64,000 nt of DNA from Paraburkholderia tuberum STM678 (GCF_902833905.1 NZ_CADFGP010000010.1:143948-207947); one strand, 5' to 3'. Shown: positions 18,608 to 27,382, counted from the first letter of the stretch. Notes: generated by a model from the letters alone, not told the origin. Numbers and translations are program-made.

Positions 18608-19093
18608 TCAGCCGTTATTTGTGACAGTCACAGCCGGCCGCACCGGCAACGCCGTCGAATACTTGATCTGCTCCATCGCAAAGCTCGAACTCACGTCGTA
18701 CAGCGGCACGGCCGTGATCAACTGTTTGTAGATCCGGTCGTAGTCGTCGATATCGGAGACCACCACGCGCAGCAGATAGTCGGTCTCGCCGCTCATCCGG
18801 TAGACCTCGACCACTTCGGGAATATCGCGCACCGCCTGCGTAAATGCGGCGGCCCATGTCTCCGTGTGCTGATTCGTCCGCACCGCCACGAACACCGTGG
18901 TTCCGACCCCGAGCTTGCGCGCGTCGCACAGCGCCACCTGCGCGCGAATCACGCCCGCCTCCTTCAGGCGCTGCAGCCGCTTCCAGCAAGGCGTCTGTGA
19001 CAGGTTCACGCGCTGCGCGAGTTCGGCGATCGGCATCGTCGCGTCTGCCTGCAGCAATTCGAGCAGCTTCCGATCGATGATATCCATACTCAT
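18608..19093 (-). CDS. Lrp/AsnC-family transcriptional regulator
   Basis: About 161 aa, the usual Lrp size. N-terminal winged helix-turn-helix: MDIIDRKLLELLQADATMPI, then LAQRVNLSQTPCWKRLQRLK and GVIRAQVALCD. C-terminal RAM/effector domain from about 70 (GVGTTVFVAVRTNQHTETW ... VVEVYRMSGETDYLLRVVVSD). Start chosen at ATG 19093 (MSMDII) because GAGGGGTGGGTGG lies just upstream; a GTG at 19102 and an ATG at 19087 are in frame. It is divergent from a cysteine-dioxygenase-like gene with only 139 bases between, so it most likely regulates that gene in response to an amino acid (inference). Confidence 0.92.
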   Translation of the reverse strand: MSMDIIDRKLLELLQADATMPIAELAQRVNLSQTPCWKRLQRLKEAGVIRAQVALCDARKLGVGTTVFVAVRTNQHTETWAAAFTQAVRDIPEVVEVYRMSGETDYLLRVVVSDIDDYDRIYKQLITAVPLYDVSSSFAMEQIKYSTALPVRPAVTVTNNG

Positions 19094-19232
19094 ACCACCC
19101 ACCCCTCATAGGAAATTATTCTACTTTTCTGACGGCCGAGGGAATTATATGGAAACTCTTTCTCCGGGCAAACCGGTATAAATATCGATACCGAAAATTG
19201 CCGAACAGCAGCACCCGCGCTGCAATAAAACC

Positions 19233-19901
19233 ATGAGCGACGACCTTCGCGCCACCGCTTTCGAGCACCTTCCCGACTACCTGAAGTCGCTGCCGGACCC
19301 GGCCCGACTTGAAGCGGCCGCGTTACCGACACAAACGCTGGGCGAGATCGGGCGCACACCGCTCGAGCGCCTGTGCGAGACGCTCGATGCGATGTTCGAA
19401 GCCTGCGCGAAATTTCCGGAACCGTCGCATTCGACGTTCTTCGCGCGCACCATGCGGCTCGCGCTCGCCGAGGCGGCCGCGGACCCGGCGCTGCTCGCAC
19501 CGATGCAACGCGAAGGTTCCGCCGACACCTATCGGCGCCATCTGCTCATCGCCGATCCGCAAGGCCGCTATGCGATTGCCGCGCTGGTCTGGCAGCCCGG
19601 CCAGGCGAGCCCCGTGCACGCGCATCACACCTGGTGCGGTTACGCGGTGGTCGAGGGCAAGCTGAGCGAAACGGTCTTCGAATGGGACGACGCGCATCAA
19701 TGCGCGAGCGCGCTGCGCGCTCAGACGCGCAAACGCGGTGCAGTGTCGTTCGTGCGCGGCGGCCGTGCTGCGATTCATCGGCTTGGCAACAGCAGTGATG
19801 CGCCGGCGGTGTCGCTGCATATCTATGGCGTCGAAGGCGCGCGGATCGGCACGCACGTGAACGACATCGTGCGCATGGCCGACGCGGCGGAGATGGTTTG
19901 A
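19233..19901 (+). CDS. Cysteine dioxygenase-family cupin (thiol dioxygenase)
   Basis: 222 aa. The cupin core carries SPVHAHHTWCGYAVVEGKLSE-like motif 1 (His129, His131, Cys135; written here in part) and motif 2 with IHRLGN (His182) and SLHIYG, giving the 3-His iron site of CDO-type thiol dioxygenases. These oxidise cysteine or a related thiol such as 3-mercaptopropionate to the sulfinic acid. Cys135 sits where mammalian CDO has its cross-linking Cys93, but the cross-link and exact substrate cannot be told from sequence. Divergent from the Lrp-type regulator, a common pairing for amino-acid catabolic genes. Confidence 0.83.
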   Translation: MSDDLRATAFEHLPDYLKSLPDPARLEAAALPTQTLGEIGRTPLERLCETLDAMFEACAKFPEPSHSTFFARTMRLALAEAAADPALLAPMQREGSADTYRRHLLIADPQGRYAIAALVWQPGQASPVHAHHTWCGYAVVEGKLSETVFEWDDAHQCASALRAQTRKRGAVSFVRGGRAAIHRLGNSSDAPAVSLHIYGVEGARIGTHVNDIVRMADAAEMV

Positions 19902-19932
19902 CGGTTGCACGGCCCCCAAACACACCCCCGCC

Positions 19933-22737
19933 TCAATTCTTCCCACCCACATCACCCGCCGTCGGAATCTGCGGCGGAATCGGCGCGGTCTGTCCGGTCG
20001 TCGGCGGCGCCGGACGCGGTTCGTGCGACACGTCACGGGCGGGCGCAAGCGGCACCTGTGTCGACGCGCGCGCCGACGGGCCAACGACGCCCACCTCATA
20101 CTCAGCTTCGCGCGGATACTCGTGCGGCCCTTCGCGGTCTCTTTCGCGAGCGGGTTCACGCGCCCTTTGATGGGTTTTGCCGCGCTCGCCGTCCCGCGCC
20201 CGCTGCTGCGCCTCGCCATGCGCATGCCGGCTGTCATCGGCACCGGCATTCACAGGCGCGACGAACCCGGTCATCTCATCGTCGCGCAGCGGCTCGCCCT
20301 CGCTATCTTTCGACGATGTGTACACCCGCATCTGCGCGACCGGAATCTCGATGCCGGCCTCGTCCATCTTGCGCTTGAGCCGCAAATTGAACGCGCGCGC
20401 GACGCTCCATTGCTGCAGCGGCCGCGTCTTGATCTGCCCTTTGACGACCATCCAGTTCGGATCGAAGCGGTCGAGGCCCCACACCTCGATCGGCCCGAGC
20501 ATCTCGCGCCGGTAGCGGAAGTCGGCCATCAGCTCCGCGCCGACTTCGCGGATCAGCTGCGTGATCTCGTCGACATCGGTCGAGAACGACATGCGCACCT
20601 CGAACACCGCGTACGCGAAATCGCGCGACAGGTTCTTCACGATCTTGATCTGCGAGAACGGAATCGCGTGGATCGCGCCCTGCCCGTCGCGCAGCCGCAC
20701 GGTGCGGATCGACAGATGCTCGACCGTGCCCGCATGCCCGCCATCGACGTCGATCCAGTCGCCGACCGAGATCGTGTCCTCGATGATGATGAAGAGCCCG
20801 GTGATCAGGTCGGTCACCAGCGACTGCGCGCCGAAACCGATCGCCAGACCGATCACGCCCGCGCCCGCGAGCAGCGGCGTCACGTTGATGCCGAGGTTCG
20901 CGGCGGTGACGATCCCACCGATCGTCATGATCGTGACGAGCAACACGTTGCGCACCAGCGGCAACATCGTGCGGGCGCGCATGCTCGGGCTGCGCGCCTT
21001 GTTGCGCGGGCTGCCCGGATTGAGCGTCTCGGTGATCGCGGTGTCGACCAGAATCCACAGCAGCCACGCGATGAACACGGTGGCGACGATCGCCGTCATC
21101 GCATGCGCGACGCCGCGCGCCGCCACGTTCCTCTCGATCACCGCGGCCAGCGACACCCCCCACAGACGCGCCGCGGATTCGAAGAAAAACAGCCAGATGA
21201 ACAATGTCAGCAAGGTGCCGCAAAAGCGCAGCAGCCGCGTCAGATACGGCGAGCGGCGCCGCGCGCGGGCGCTGCGCGGCCGCGTCATGCGCAGCACGAT
21301 CGCCGACAGGAAGAACGCCAGCACCAGCAGCAGCGCGGTGACGATCGAGATCTGCAGCACGTTTTCGCTGGAGCCGGAGCCGCCGAGCGTCGCGACCACC
21401 GACGCGGTCGCGAGCACCAGCACCGGCACGTGCCACAGCGCGGCGAGCACCTCGAACGCTTCGGTCGCGGCCTTGTGGTCGTTGCGCTGTTCGTACGGCC
21501 GGTTGCGGATCAGATGCGCGACCGGCCGGCGAAACGCGAGCGCGAAATAGCCGGTCAGCACGGCGGCCGTCATGTTGGCCGCGGTCGAAATCAGCGCGGC
21601 GAGGTTGGTGCCGAGCTGATGCTCGACGTCGTAATTGACGGCTGCGTCGCCGAGCGCGCCGCACACGCCGATCACGAACAGCACGCGGCGCGCGTGATCG
21701 ATCAGCAGACGCACCGCGACGCGGCGGTGGCCCGAGCCGAACAGCGAAAACATGATCAGACAGATCGCGGAAAACACCGCGCCCGCGACGATCGCATACG
21801 CGACCACCATGCCGAGCGTGCGGCCGAGCGAATCGGGCATCGCGCGCATGAACAGCAGCGCCGCGATGAACGCGATGATCCACGGACCGACGCGGCGCAA
21901 CGCGAAGATCAGCAGCTCGCGCGTGGTGGGATTGGGCCGCAGCACCAGCTCGACACCGAAGCGCCGGTGCAGCCGTTGCTGCAGATAGATCAGCGCGCCG
22001 GCACAGGCGCCCCAGCCGGCCAGCATCCCCAGCATCGCCAACAGGATCGTGCCGACACCCTCGTGTCCCTGGCCCGAGACGATCGTGTACAGCTCGTTGC
22101 CGGCCGCGGTCATGCGCCCGCTCCAGTAGCGCACCGGCGTGCGGCCCTGATGCACGTCGGATTCGAACGACGCGATGCCCGAGGCGATCGCGCCGAGCAG
22201 GCCCGGGCTAGGTTGCGCGGACGCGGGCGCAGGTGGCCCGACGGTTTGCGCGGCGCTTTGCGACACGTCGCGCAGCTTTTTCAGCTGGGCAACGAGCGCG
22301 CTGCGCTGGCGGTCGTTGTCGAGCGTGGCGATCACGCTGTCGAGCGAGCGCGCCAGCTCCGCCTGGCTCGCGGGCGACGGCGCCGACGCCGCCTCGGGCG
22401 CCGACGCCCCCGATGCCGCGGACGCAGGCGTCGCGTTCACCGTCGCGCTGTTGATCAGGCTCTGCAATGCCGGGATCACCGGCGTGCCGCCGCCGACCGC
22501 GGGGCCCGCGGCTTGCGCCATGCGCGGCAGCGCGCCGAGGCACAGAATCAGCGCGGCGCACAGCAGCGCGGCAAACCAACCGACGGCATCTGTGCTCGCG
22601 CGCGGGCGGGCGTCGCCGCTGGCCGTGTCGCGAGCGGTGTGAGCGGAGGAGAGATGGGGGGCGCTGAGAATCGCCGGCTGCTGCCCGCCGCCAGACGGCG
22701 CAGCCTCGGACTTACGCCGCGACGGGCATGACTGCAT
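19933..22737 (-). CDS. Large MscS-type mechanosensitive channel (YbiO/MscM-like)
   Basis: About 934 aa from ATG 22737; the frame is open further upstream but that part is not protein-like, and no strong ribosome binding site is seen. A hydrophobic segment at about 50-70 ending AQA looks like a signal peptide after an unusually long leader. A periplasmic helical region follows, then about ten membrane helices, then the MscS pore/beta domain: LLAGAGVIGLAIGFGAQSLV, DLITGLFIIIEDTISVGDWI, GTVEHLSIRTVRLRDGQGAI, HAIPFSQIKIVKNLSRD. The C-terminal about 100 residues are an extra charged Arg/Glu/His tail (RARDGERGKTHQRAREPARE...). Role: release of solutes on hypo-osmotic shock. Confidence 0.9.
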   Translation of the reverse strand: MQSCPSRRKSEAAPSGGGQQPAILSAPHLSSAHTARDTASGDARPRASTDAVGWFAALLCAALILCLGALPRMAQAAGPAVGGGTPVIPALQSLINSATVNATPASAASGASAPEAASAPSPASQAELARSLDSVIATLDNDRQRSALVAQLKKLRDVSQSAAQTVGPPAPASAQPSPGLLGAIASGIASFESDVHQGRTPVRYWSGRMTAAGNELYTIVSGQGHEGVGTILLAMLGMLAGWGACAGALIYLQQRLHRRFGVELVLRPNPTTRELLIFALRRVGPWIIAFIAALLFMRAMPDSLGRTLGMVVAYAIVAGAVFSAICLIMFSLFGSGHRRVAVRLLIDHARRVLFVIGVCGALGDAAVNYDVEHQLGTNLAALISTAANMTAAVLTGYFALAFRRPVAHLIRNRPYEQRNDHKAATEAFEVLAALWHVPVLVLATASVVATLGGSGSSENVLQISIVTALLLVLAFFLSAIVLRMTRPRSARARRRSPYLTRLLRFCGTLLTLFIWLFFFESAARLWGVSLAAVIERNVAARGVAHAMTAIVATVFIAWLLWILVDTAITETLNPGSPRNKARSPSMRARTMLPLVRNVLLVTIMTIGGIVTAANLGINVTPLLAGAGVIGLAIGFGAQSLVTDLITGLFIIIEDTISVGDWIDVDGGHAGTVEHLSIRTVRLRDGQGAIHAIPFSQIKIVKNLSRDFAYAVFEVRMSFSTDVDEITQLIREVGAELMADFRYRREMLGPIEVWGLDRFDPNWMVVKGQIKTRPLQQWSVARAFNLRLKRKMDEAGIEIPVAQMRVYTSSKDSEGEPLRDDEMTGFVAPVNAGADDSRHAHGEAQQRARDGERGKTHQRAREPARERDREGPHEYPREAEYEVGVVGPSARASTQVPLAPARDVSHEPRPAPPTTGQTAPIPPQIPTAGDVGGKN

Positions 22738-22855
22738 GGCAATCCGTGAGAAAACGGCAGACGCCAGTGTAGCCGCAGTTTCGCCCGGCGCGGCCGAACA
22801 TGCGTAACCGAATGTTAGTACGCTTGCGCGGCCGGCGAATTCGAACCGCCGCTCG

Positions 22856-23503
22856 TCAGTACGCGACCGTCGCGATCTGGCGGATGAAGCGGCCCTGCTC
22901 CAGTTCGTCGACGAACGCGATCGCGTAGTCTTCGGCCGAAATGCGGCTATTGCCGTCCGCGTCCGCAATCAGCGTGTTCGCGCCCGTGCGGAACTTGCCG
23001 GTGCGCTCGCCCGGCGCGATCAGCGCGGCTGGCGCGAAGAACGTCCAGTCGAGATCGGTCACGCCGCGGTAGTACTCGAAGGCGTCGCGGTGCGCGAGTG
23101 CAATACCCTTGTACGCGTCCGGAAAGCCGTCGGTATCGACCAGTTGTTTGCCCGGTGCGACTTCGAGCGAGCCCGCGCCGCCTACCACGACGACGCGCTT
23201 CAGCCCCGCCGCGCGCACCCCCTCGACCAGCGCGCGTGTCGCTTGCGTCAGGGCGGCGAGATCGCCCTGCGGCGGCGCATACGCGCTTGCGACCACGTCC
23301 TGACCGCGCACCGCCGCGCCGACGCTCGCGGCGTCGAGCAGATCGGCCTGCGCCGCATGCAGATTCGCGACGCCGGTCGGCACGCGCGCCGGATCGCGCA
23401 CCAGCGCCGTCACCTGATGCCCGCGACGCGCGGCTTCCGCGGCAATCCGCGAACCGATCATGCCAGTCGCGCCAAACAGGGCGATCTTCAGTTGCTTGCT
23501 CAT
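22856..23503 (-). CDS. NAD(P)H-binding atypical SDR (NmrA-like) protein
   Basis: 215 aa. The N-terminal Rossmann motif GATGMIGSRIA (about 10-20) follows IALF, and ALVRDPARV marks the 2'-phosphate binding region (NADPH preference, inference). Other family features: RVVVVGGAGSL, an FEYYRGVTDLDWTFFAPAAL block typical of NmrA/SDR_a5-type reductases, and ISAEDYAIAFVDELE. Lacks the classical YxxxK active site. Its promoter holds a palindrome repeated before the Rrf2 gene just upstream, so it is very likely that regulator's target. Quinone or stress-related oxidoreductase is the best guess. Confidence 0.85.
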   Translation of the reverse strand: MSKQLKIALFGATGMIGSRIAAEAARRGHQVTALVRDPARVPTGVANLHAAQADLLDAASVGAAVRGQDVVASAYAPPQGDLAALTQATRALVEGVRAAGLKRVVVVGGAGSLEVAPGKQLVDTDGFPDAYKGIALAHRDAFEYYRGVTDLDWTFFAPAALIAPGERTGKFRTGANTLIADADGNSRISAEDYAIAFVDELEQGRFIRQIATVAY

Positions 23504-23526
23504 ATCAGCGTACTCCTCAGGTTGTC

Positions 23527-23555
23527 TTATATGTAACTTTTATAGTTACATATAA
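23527..23555. promoter_or_regulatory. Palindromic operator upstream of the NAD(P)H-binding gene
   Basis: Perfect 11-bp inverted repeat TTATATGTAAC (23527-23537) / GTTACATATAA (23545-23555) with a 7-nt spacer, starting 24 bases upstream of the start codon at 23503. A second copy lies before the Rrf2-type regulator at 24155-24183. Likely Rrf2-family repressor binding site overlapping the promoter (inference). Confidence 0.82.
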
Positions 23556-23683
23556 CGAGAAAAAAAGCGGGGCGCTCACCCCGTTCCTTTGTTTGGCACG
23601 CGTGCCGGAATAGTTCGACCCGCGCCCAACGACACTGCGCTTCTATCGTTCACCGCCGACGCGTCTTGCGCGCGAAGACACGC

Positions 23684-24133
23684 TCAAGCACGGCGCTTGC
23701 GCTCGCGCTGCTTCTCCGAGCGGACCACGTCGGCGGTCGCGTCGGCGAGCGTGCGCGCGGCCAGCGCCGCTTCCATTGCCTGCTGCGCTTCGTCGATGAT
23801 CCCGCTCAACACGCTCTGGATATTGCGCCCCACCATGCACGCTGGATTTGGCTCCTCGCGATGCAACGCGAACAACTGCGCGTCTTCCACCGCGCGATAG
23901 ACCTCGAGCAACGTGATCCGTTCCGGCCGCCGCGCAAGCAACGCGCCGCCACCGGCGCCCATCTGCGAGGTGGTGAGGCCGGCGTCGGAGAGCATGGTCA
24001 GAAGCCGGCGAATGAGCGCGGGATTGGTGTTCACGCTGCCCGCAATCATCTCCGACGACAACGGCACGCCGCCCTGTAGCGACAACAGCGCGAGCACATG
24101 CACGGCAAAGGCAAACCGGCTACTCGTGTTCAC
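23684..24133 (-). CDS. Rrf2-family transcriptional regulator (YwnA-like, cluster-less)
   Basis: About 149 aa. I choose the GTG at 24133 (product begins NTSSRFAFAVHVLALLSLQ after Met) because Rrf2 proteins characteristically start at this point; an upstream TTG at 24157 would put the start inside the operator. Winged HTH: PLSSEMIAGSVNTNPALIRR and LLTMLSDAGLTTSQMGAGGG, then ITLLEVYRAVEDAQLFALH. Only one cysteine is present (PACMVG), so it lacks the three-Cys iron-sulfur site of IscR/NsrR and resembles YwnA-type members. It likely represses itself and the NAD(P)H-binding gene through the shared palindrome. Confidence 0.9.
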   Translation of the reverse strand: MNTSSRFAFAVHVLALLSLQGGVPLSSEMIAGSVNTNPALIRRLLTMLSDAGLTTSQMGAGGGALLARRPERITLLEVYRAVEDAQLFALHREEPNPACMVGRNIQSVLSGIIDEAQQAMEAALAARTLADATADVVRSEKQRERKRRA

Positions 24134-24154
24134 GGCAGATCCGTCCCGAAACGA

Positions 24155-24183
24155 CAATGTGTAACCATCGTAATTACATATAA
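24155..24183. promoter_or_regulatory. Second copy of the operator, upstream of the Rrf2 gene
   Basis: Left half CAATGTGTAAC (24155-24165), 7-nt spacer, right half ATTACATATAA (24173-24183). It aligns without gaps to the palindrome at 23527-23555 (right half 10 of 11, left half 8 of 11 identical) and lies 21 bases upstream of the GTG start, consistent with autoregulation. Confidence 0.75.
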
Positions 24184-24223
24184 TGCTAATGTCAAACGGC
24201 GAAACCGGATCGAACGGCGCGAG

Positions 24224-24688
24224 TCATTTATCCATCTGCTTCTGCGCGTCGGCGGAGTCGGTCGATGCAGTCGACGAAGCCGACGCGCCCGCATTCTGCG
24301 CCGACCACGCCTGCAGCTTGCGCCCCGCCGTTTCGAGGCCCTGGCCCGTGATCGACGCGGCCTTGCCGAGCTGCGCGTTGGCCGCGCTCGCCGCGTTCTG
24401 CAGGTTGGCCTGCGCGCTCGACGCGAGCGCGGCGGGGTCGATCTTGAGCGACGGCGCGGAGGCCGAGTCGAGGTTCTGTTGCGCGGCGTCCTTGGTCGCA
24501 TCGACCTGTTGGCCGACGTAGCTCGCGGCCTGATCGAGCTTCTGACCGGCAAGCTGCGCGGCGTCGTTCAGCTTGCCCGCGACCTGGCCGGCCGACGCGT
24601 CGTTCTTCTGGCACGCGGCCAGCGCGCCGAACACGAGGACCACGACCGCCGCGCGGTGCAATAACGATGAGGAAACAGATGAAATCAT
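24224..24688 (-). CDS. Putative lipoprotein with helical, Ala/Gln-rich mature domain
   Basis: 154 aa from ATG 24688. Signal peptide with lipobox: AAVVVLVFGALAAC (Cys about 27), indicating lipidation and export. The mature region has repeating amphipathic segments typical of a coiled coil or LEA-like fold: AGKLNDAAQLAGQKLDQAA, YVGQQVDATKDAAQQNLDSA, SSAQANLQNAASAANAQLGK. No catalytic motif. Asp at +2 is absent (Gln instead), so outer-membrane sorting is likely. The family is unnamed to me. Confidence 0.7.
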   Translation of the reverse strand: MISSVSSSLLHRAAVVVLVFGALAACQKNDASAGQVAGKLNDAAQLAGQKLDQAASYVGQQVDATKDAAQQNLDSASAPSLKIDPAALASSAQANLQNAASAANAQLGKAASITGQGLETAGRKLQAWSAQNAGASASSTASTDSADAQKQMDK

Positions 24689-24923
24689 GATCTGGAAGGA
24701 GCCGCGTCGGGCGGCTCGCACATGCGAAGACGTGCCCATGATACCGCCGTTGCGCGGCGCGCCCGCTTCGGATCGCCCCGGCGAGTTGGTCGCGGTTCTG
24801 TCGAACCTGATGGAGCTGACGTCCGCGCGATTCAAAAGGCGACCCTTCCCTCAACGATCGTCTTCGGCGCGCGCTTCTTGCCGCGGCAGTATTGCGAAGC
24901 CCACGCTCGCTGTATCGCCGACC

Positions 24924-25085
24924 ATGCGCGCGAACCGCTCGGGCCACGTGATCAATGTTCCATCGATTGGCGGCTATCGTGCCGCGGCGGGCTTTGGCGT
25001 GTATTCGTCGACGAAGTTCGCCGTCGAAGGCATCACGGAAGCGTTGCATGCCGAGTTGAGACCGCTGGGCATTCACGCGACAGTC
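24924..25085 (+). pseudogene. Fragment of a short-chain dehydrogenase/reductase gene
   Basis: Frame from 24924 gives SGHVINVPSIGGYRAAAGFG then VYSSTKFAVEGITEALHAEL and RPLGIHATV. This is the classical SDR stretch with the catalytic Ser region and YxxxK (Tyr-Ser-Ser-Thr-Lys). The N-terminal Rossmann GxxxGxG and the C-terminal third are absent; the frame passes on into unrelated sequence. About 54 of the usual 250 codons remain, so it is a non-functional remnant. Confidence 0.8.
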
Positions 25086-25258
25086 GGCACGCGGATCGCG
25101 CACCGAGTCCCGAGACCACGTGCAGCAACGAGCGTCGACTTGCAGCGGCGCTCGCCTCAACATCGCTCAACAGCGCCCCACAATTCAGAATCTTCCGACT
25201 GTTGCAGGCGAAACACCTCCCTATAGTGTCGCGGCTGCTTTTGGGGAGTGCTGTTTCG

Positions 25259-25582
25259 ATGAAACTGATCGACTGGATCGTCACCCTCGTCATCATGCTG
25301 ATGGCGATCGTTTTTTTCTGCGCGCGCCGGCTGCCCACCTGGTCGCACGACACCCGCGCTCGGCATATGAAAGGGACCCGTTTGCTGATGCAGGCCGCGT
25401 GTGCACTGTGGGCGGCGCTGCTGGGTGTCACGCACGGCCTGTTTGCCGTCGAGGGTCTTGCCGGCATTCGGCCAACACCGGCCGAAACTTTCGCCGGCAT
25501 CGCCGTGCTGCTGGCATGCGGTTGCTACTGGTCGGTGCGCGGCAGAAGACTGCTGAAGCCGCGGCGGATTTTCGCCGGTTGA
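25259..25582 (+). CDS. Small membrane protein (107 aa), unknown function
   Basis: ATG at 25259 preceded by TTGGGGAG. Three hydrophobic segments are visible: about 2-22 (LIDWIVTLVIMLMAIVFFCA), about 43-65 (LMQAACALWAALLGVTHGLF) and about 77-93 (FAGIAVLLACGCYWSV). Basic loops (ARRLPTWSHDTRARHMKGTR) are probably cytoplasmic. No named family recognised. It stands alone between the SDR remnant and the convergent kinase gene. Confidence 0.65.
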   Translation: MKLIDWIVTLVIMLMAIVFFCARRLPTWSHDTRARHMKGTRLLMQAACALWAALLGVTHGLFAVEGLAGIRPTPAETFAGIAVLLACGCYWSVRGRRLLKPRRIFAG

Positions 25583-25624
25583 TGCGCGGGCGAGCGCCAT
25601 CCGCGCCGCACGATCGAGCGCCCC

Positions 25625-27382
25625 CTACCGCGTGCTGATTCCTCGCACCGCGTCGATCGAACGCGCGGACGACCCGCTGCCTGCGCCCAAGCCTGGTCCC
25701 GCAGCGCCCGGCACACTCTGACGCGCACCGCGCGCCGCCGGAGCCGGACCCGCCGCGGCGAGCGCAGCCGCGCCAGCCGCGGCCGGTTTCGCGCCCGCAG
25801 CACCCGCCTCTGGCAGCGACAGATAGAACGTCGTGCCTACCCCCTCCTTCGATTCCGCCCACACGCGGCCGCCATGTCGCTCGACCATCCGCCGCACGAG
25901 CGCGAGGCCGATGCCCTCGCCGGCCGCGGCATTGCCGTGCAGCCGCTGGAACGCGGTGAACAGGCGCGGCAGCGCGATCGCCGGGATACCGAGGCCGTTG
26001 TCGCGCACGTAGAAGATCCGCAGCGAATGCACGCCCGGCGGCGCAGGCGTCGTGCCGATTTCGACGCTGCCCTCGCGCGCCGGGTCCAGATAGTTGACCG
26101 CGTTGCCAATCAGGTTTGCGAAGATCTGTTCGAGCGCGGTCGGATCGCCCCATACCGCGGGCAGTTCGCCGACCGTCACGCGCGCGCGCCGCGCACGGAT
26201 CGAGCCCTGCATCGCATCGACGACACGTTGCACGATGTCGCGCACATCGACATTCTGGCGCCGGTACTCGACCCGCCCGACCCGCGACAGCCGCAGCAGC
26301 GCGTCGATGATGTGCGACGCGCGCAGCACCGCGGTCTGCAGATAATGCAGCGCCTCGCCGATGTCCTCGTCGACGATGCGCTCGATCCGCTCGCGCGTGC
26401 TGATCGCGAGCGACGAACCGCGCACCGCGTCGCGCAACTCGTCGCTTGCGCGAATCAGCTCCCTGGAAAATCCCTGCAGGTTCACGAGCGGCGCGCGCAG
26501 GTCGTGCGACACGCTGTAGATGAACATTTCGTTTTCCTGGGTTTGCTGGTGCAGCGTCTCGTTGCTGTGCGCGAGCTCGGCGGCGCGCCGCTCGAGGTCC
26601 GCGTGAAAGCGCGCTTCGATGCGCTCGGCTTCGAGCAGTCGGCGGCTCGTCTCGTGCAAGGTCAGATCGAGCCGCGCGATTTCATCGCTACCCGCGCCGA
26701 GCGGCGCGAGCGGCTCGTTGCCGGCGAGCCGGCCCGCGTTGTCGGACAGCAGCGCGAGCCGGCCGCGCACGCCGCGCGTGAACATCCAGACGGCGAGCGC
26801 GACGAACAGCAGCGAGCCCAACGCGGCCGCGACGATCAGCGTCTGTTCCCGTTCGCGCACGGCGGCGACGGCATTCGAGCGCGAGCTATCGAGACGGCGC
26901 TCCTCGGCCTGGAACGCGCTCACCTCCACACGGAAATGATCGAGCACGTCGGCCCGGGTGAGATCGTGAAAGCGCGCGAGAATCTCGCCGGTCCGCCCGG
27001 CGTGCAGCATGTCCTGGATCCGGTCGGACCACTGGCGGTACGCCTGCACCGCCTGGCGCACCTCGGCCACGCGCTCGACCTGCGCCGGATCGTCCGCGAC
27101 GAGTTCGGCGAGCTCGTCGATGCGCCGGTCGACGTCTATCCATACCGCGATCGGGGTGGTGAAATGCGCGTCGTTGGCGAGCACCGCGCCCCGCAGCGCG
27201 ACCGATTCGGCCAGCACCGGATCGAGGATCTCCGTGGTCTGGCGCAACACCTCCTCGCTATGCATCGTCCAGCGCTCCGCCATCGTCGCATCGGTCTGGG
27301 CCTTCACAACACCGGAGAGCAGCGCGAGTTCGAAAACGGCCGGGATCGCGATCAGAAGCAGGCCTTTTGTGGTCAGTCTCAT
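25625..27382 (-). CDS. Membrane sensor histidine kinase (CHASE3-like periplasmic domain)
   Basis: About 585 aa from ATG 27382 (MRLTTKGLLLIAIPAVFELA). First membrane helix about 6-25, a helical periplasmic domain of the CHASE3 kind (about 30-185), second helix about 190-212 (TLIVAAALGSLLFVALAVWM), HAMP-like linker, coiled coil, HisKA with FIYSVSHDLRAPLVNLQGFS, HATPase_c with FANLIGNAVNYLDP (N box), RDNGLGIPAIALPRLFTAF and EGIGLALVRRMVERHGG. A 65-residue Ala/Gly/Pro-rich tail of unknown use follows the ATPase domain. No response regulator is adjacent, so it is an orphan kinase. The ligand is unknown. Confidence 0.88.
   Translation of the reverse strand: MRLTTKGLLLIAIPAVFELALLSGVVKAQTDATMAERWTMHSEEVLRQTTEILDPVLAESVALRGAVLANDAHFTTPIAVWIDVDRRIDELAELVADDPAQVERVAEVRQAVQAYRQWSDRIQDMLHAGRTGEILARFHDLTRADVLDHFRVEVSAFQAEERRLDSSRSNAVAAVREREQTLIVAAALGSLLFVALAVWMFTRGVRGRLALLSDNAGRLAGNEPLAPLGAGSDEIARLDLTLHETSRRLLEAERIEARFHADLERRAAELAHSNETLHQQTQENEMFIYSVSHDLRAPLVNLQGFSRELIRASDELRDAVRGSSLAISTRERIERIVDEDIGEALHYLQTAVLRASHIIDALLRLSRVGRVEYRRQNVDVRDIVQRVVDAMQGSIRARRARVTVGELPAVWGDPTALEQIFANLIGNAVNYLDPAREGSVEIGTTPAPPGVHSLRIFYVRDNGLGIPAIALPRLFTAFQRLHGNAAAGEGIGLALVRRMVERHGGRVWAESKEGVGTTFYLSLPEAGAAGAKPAAAGAAALAAAGPAPAARGARQSVPGAAGPGLGAGSGSSARSIDAVRGISTR

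Noticed and set aside
20023..22731. A 900-codon open frame opposite the MscS channel gene
   Set aside because: Composition is Arg/His/Gln-rich without any domain; it mirrors third-position GC bias of the real gene.
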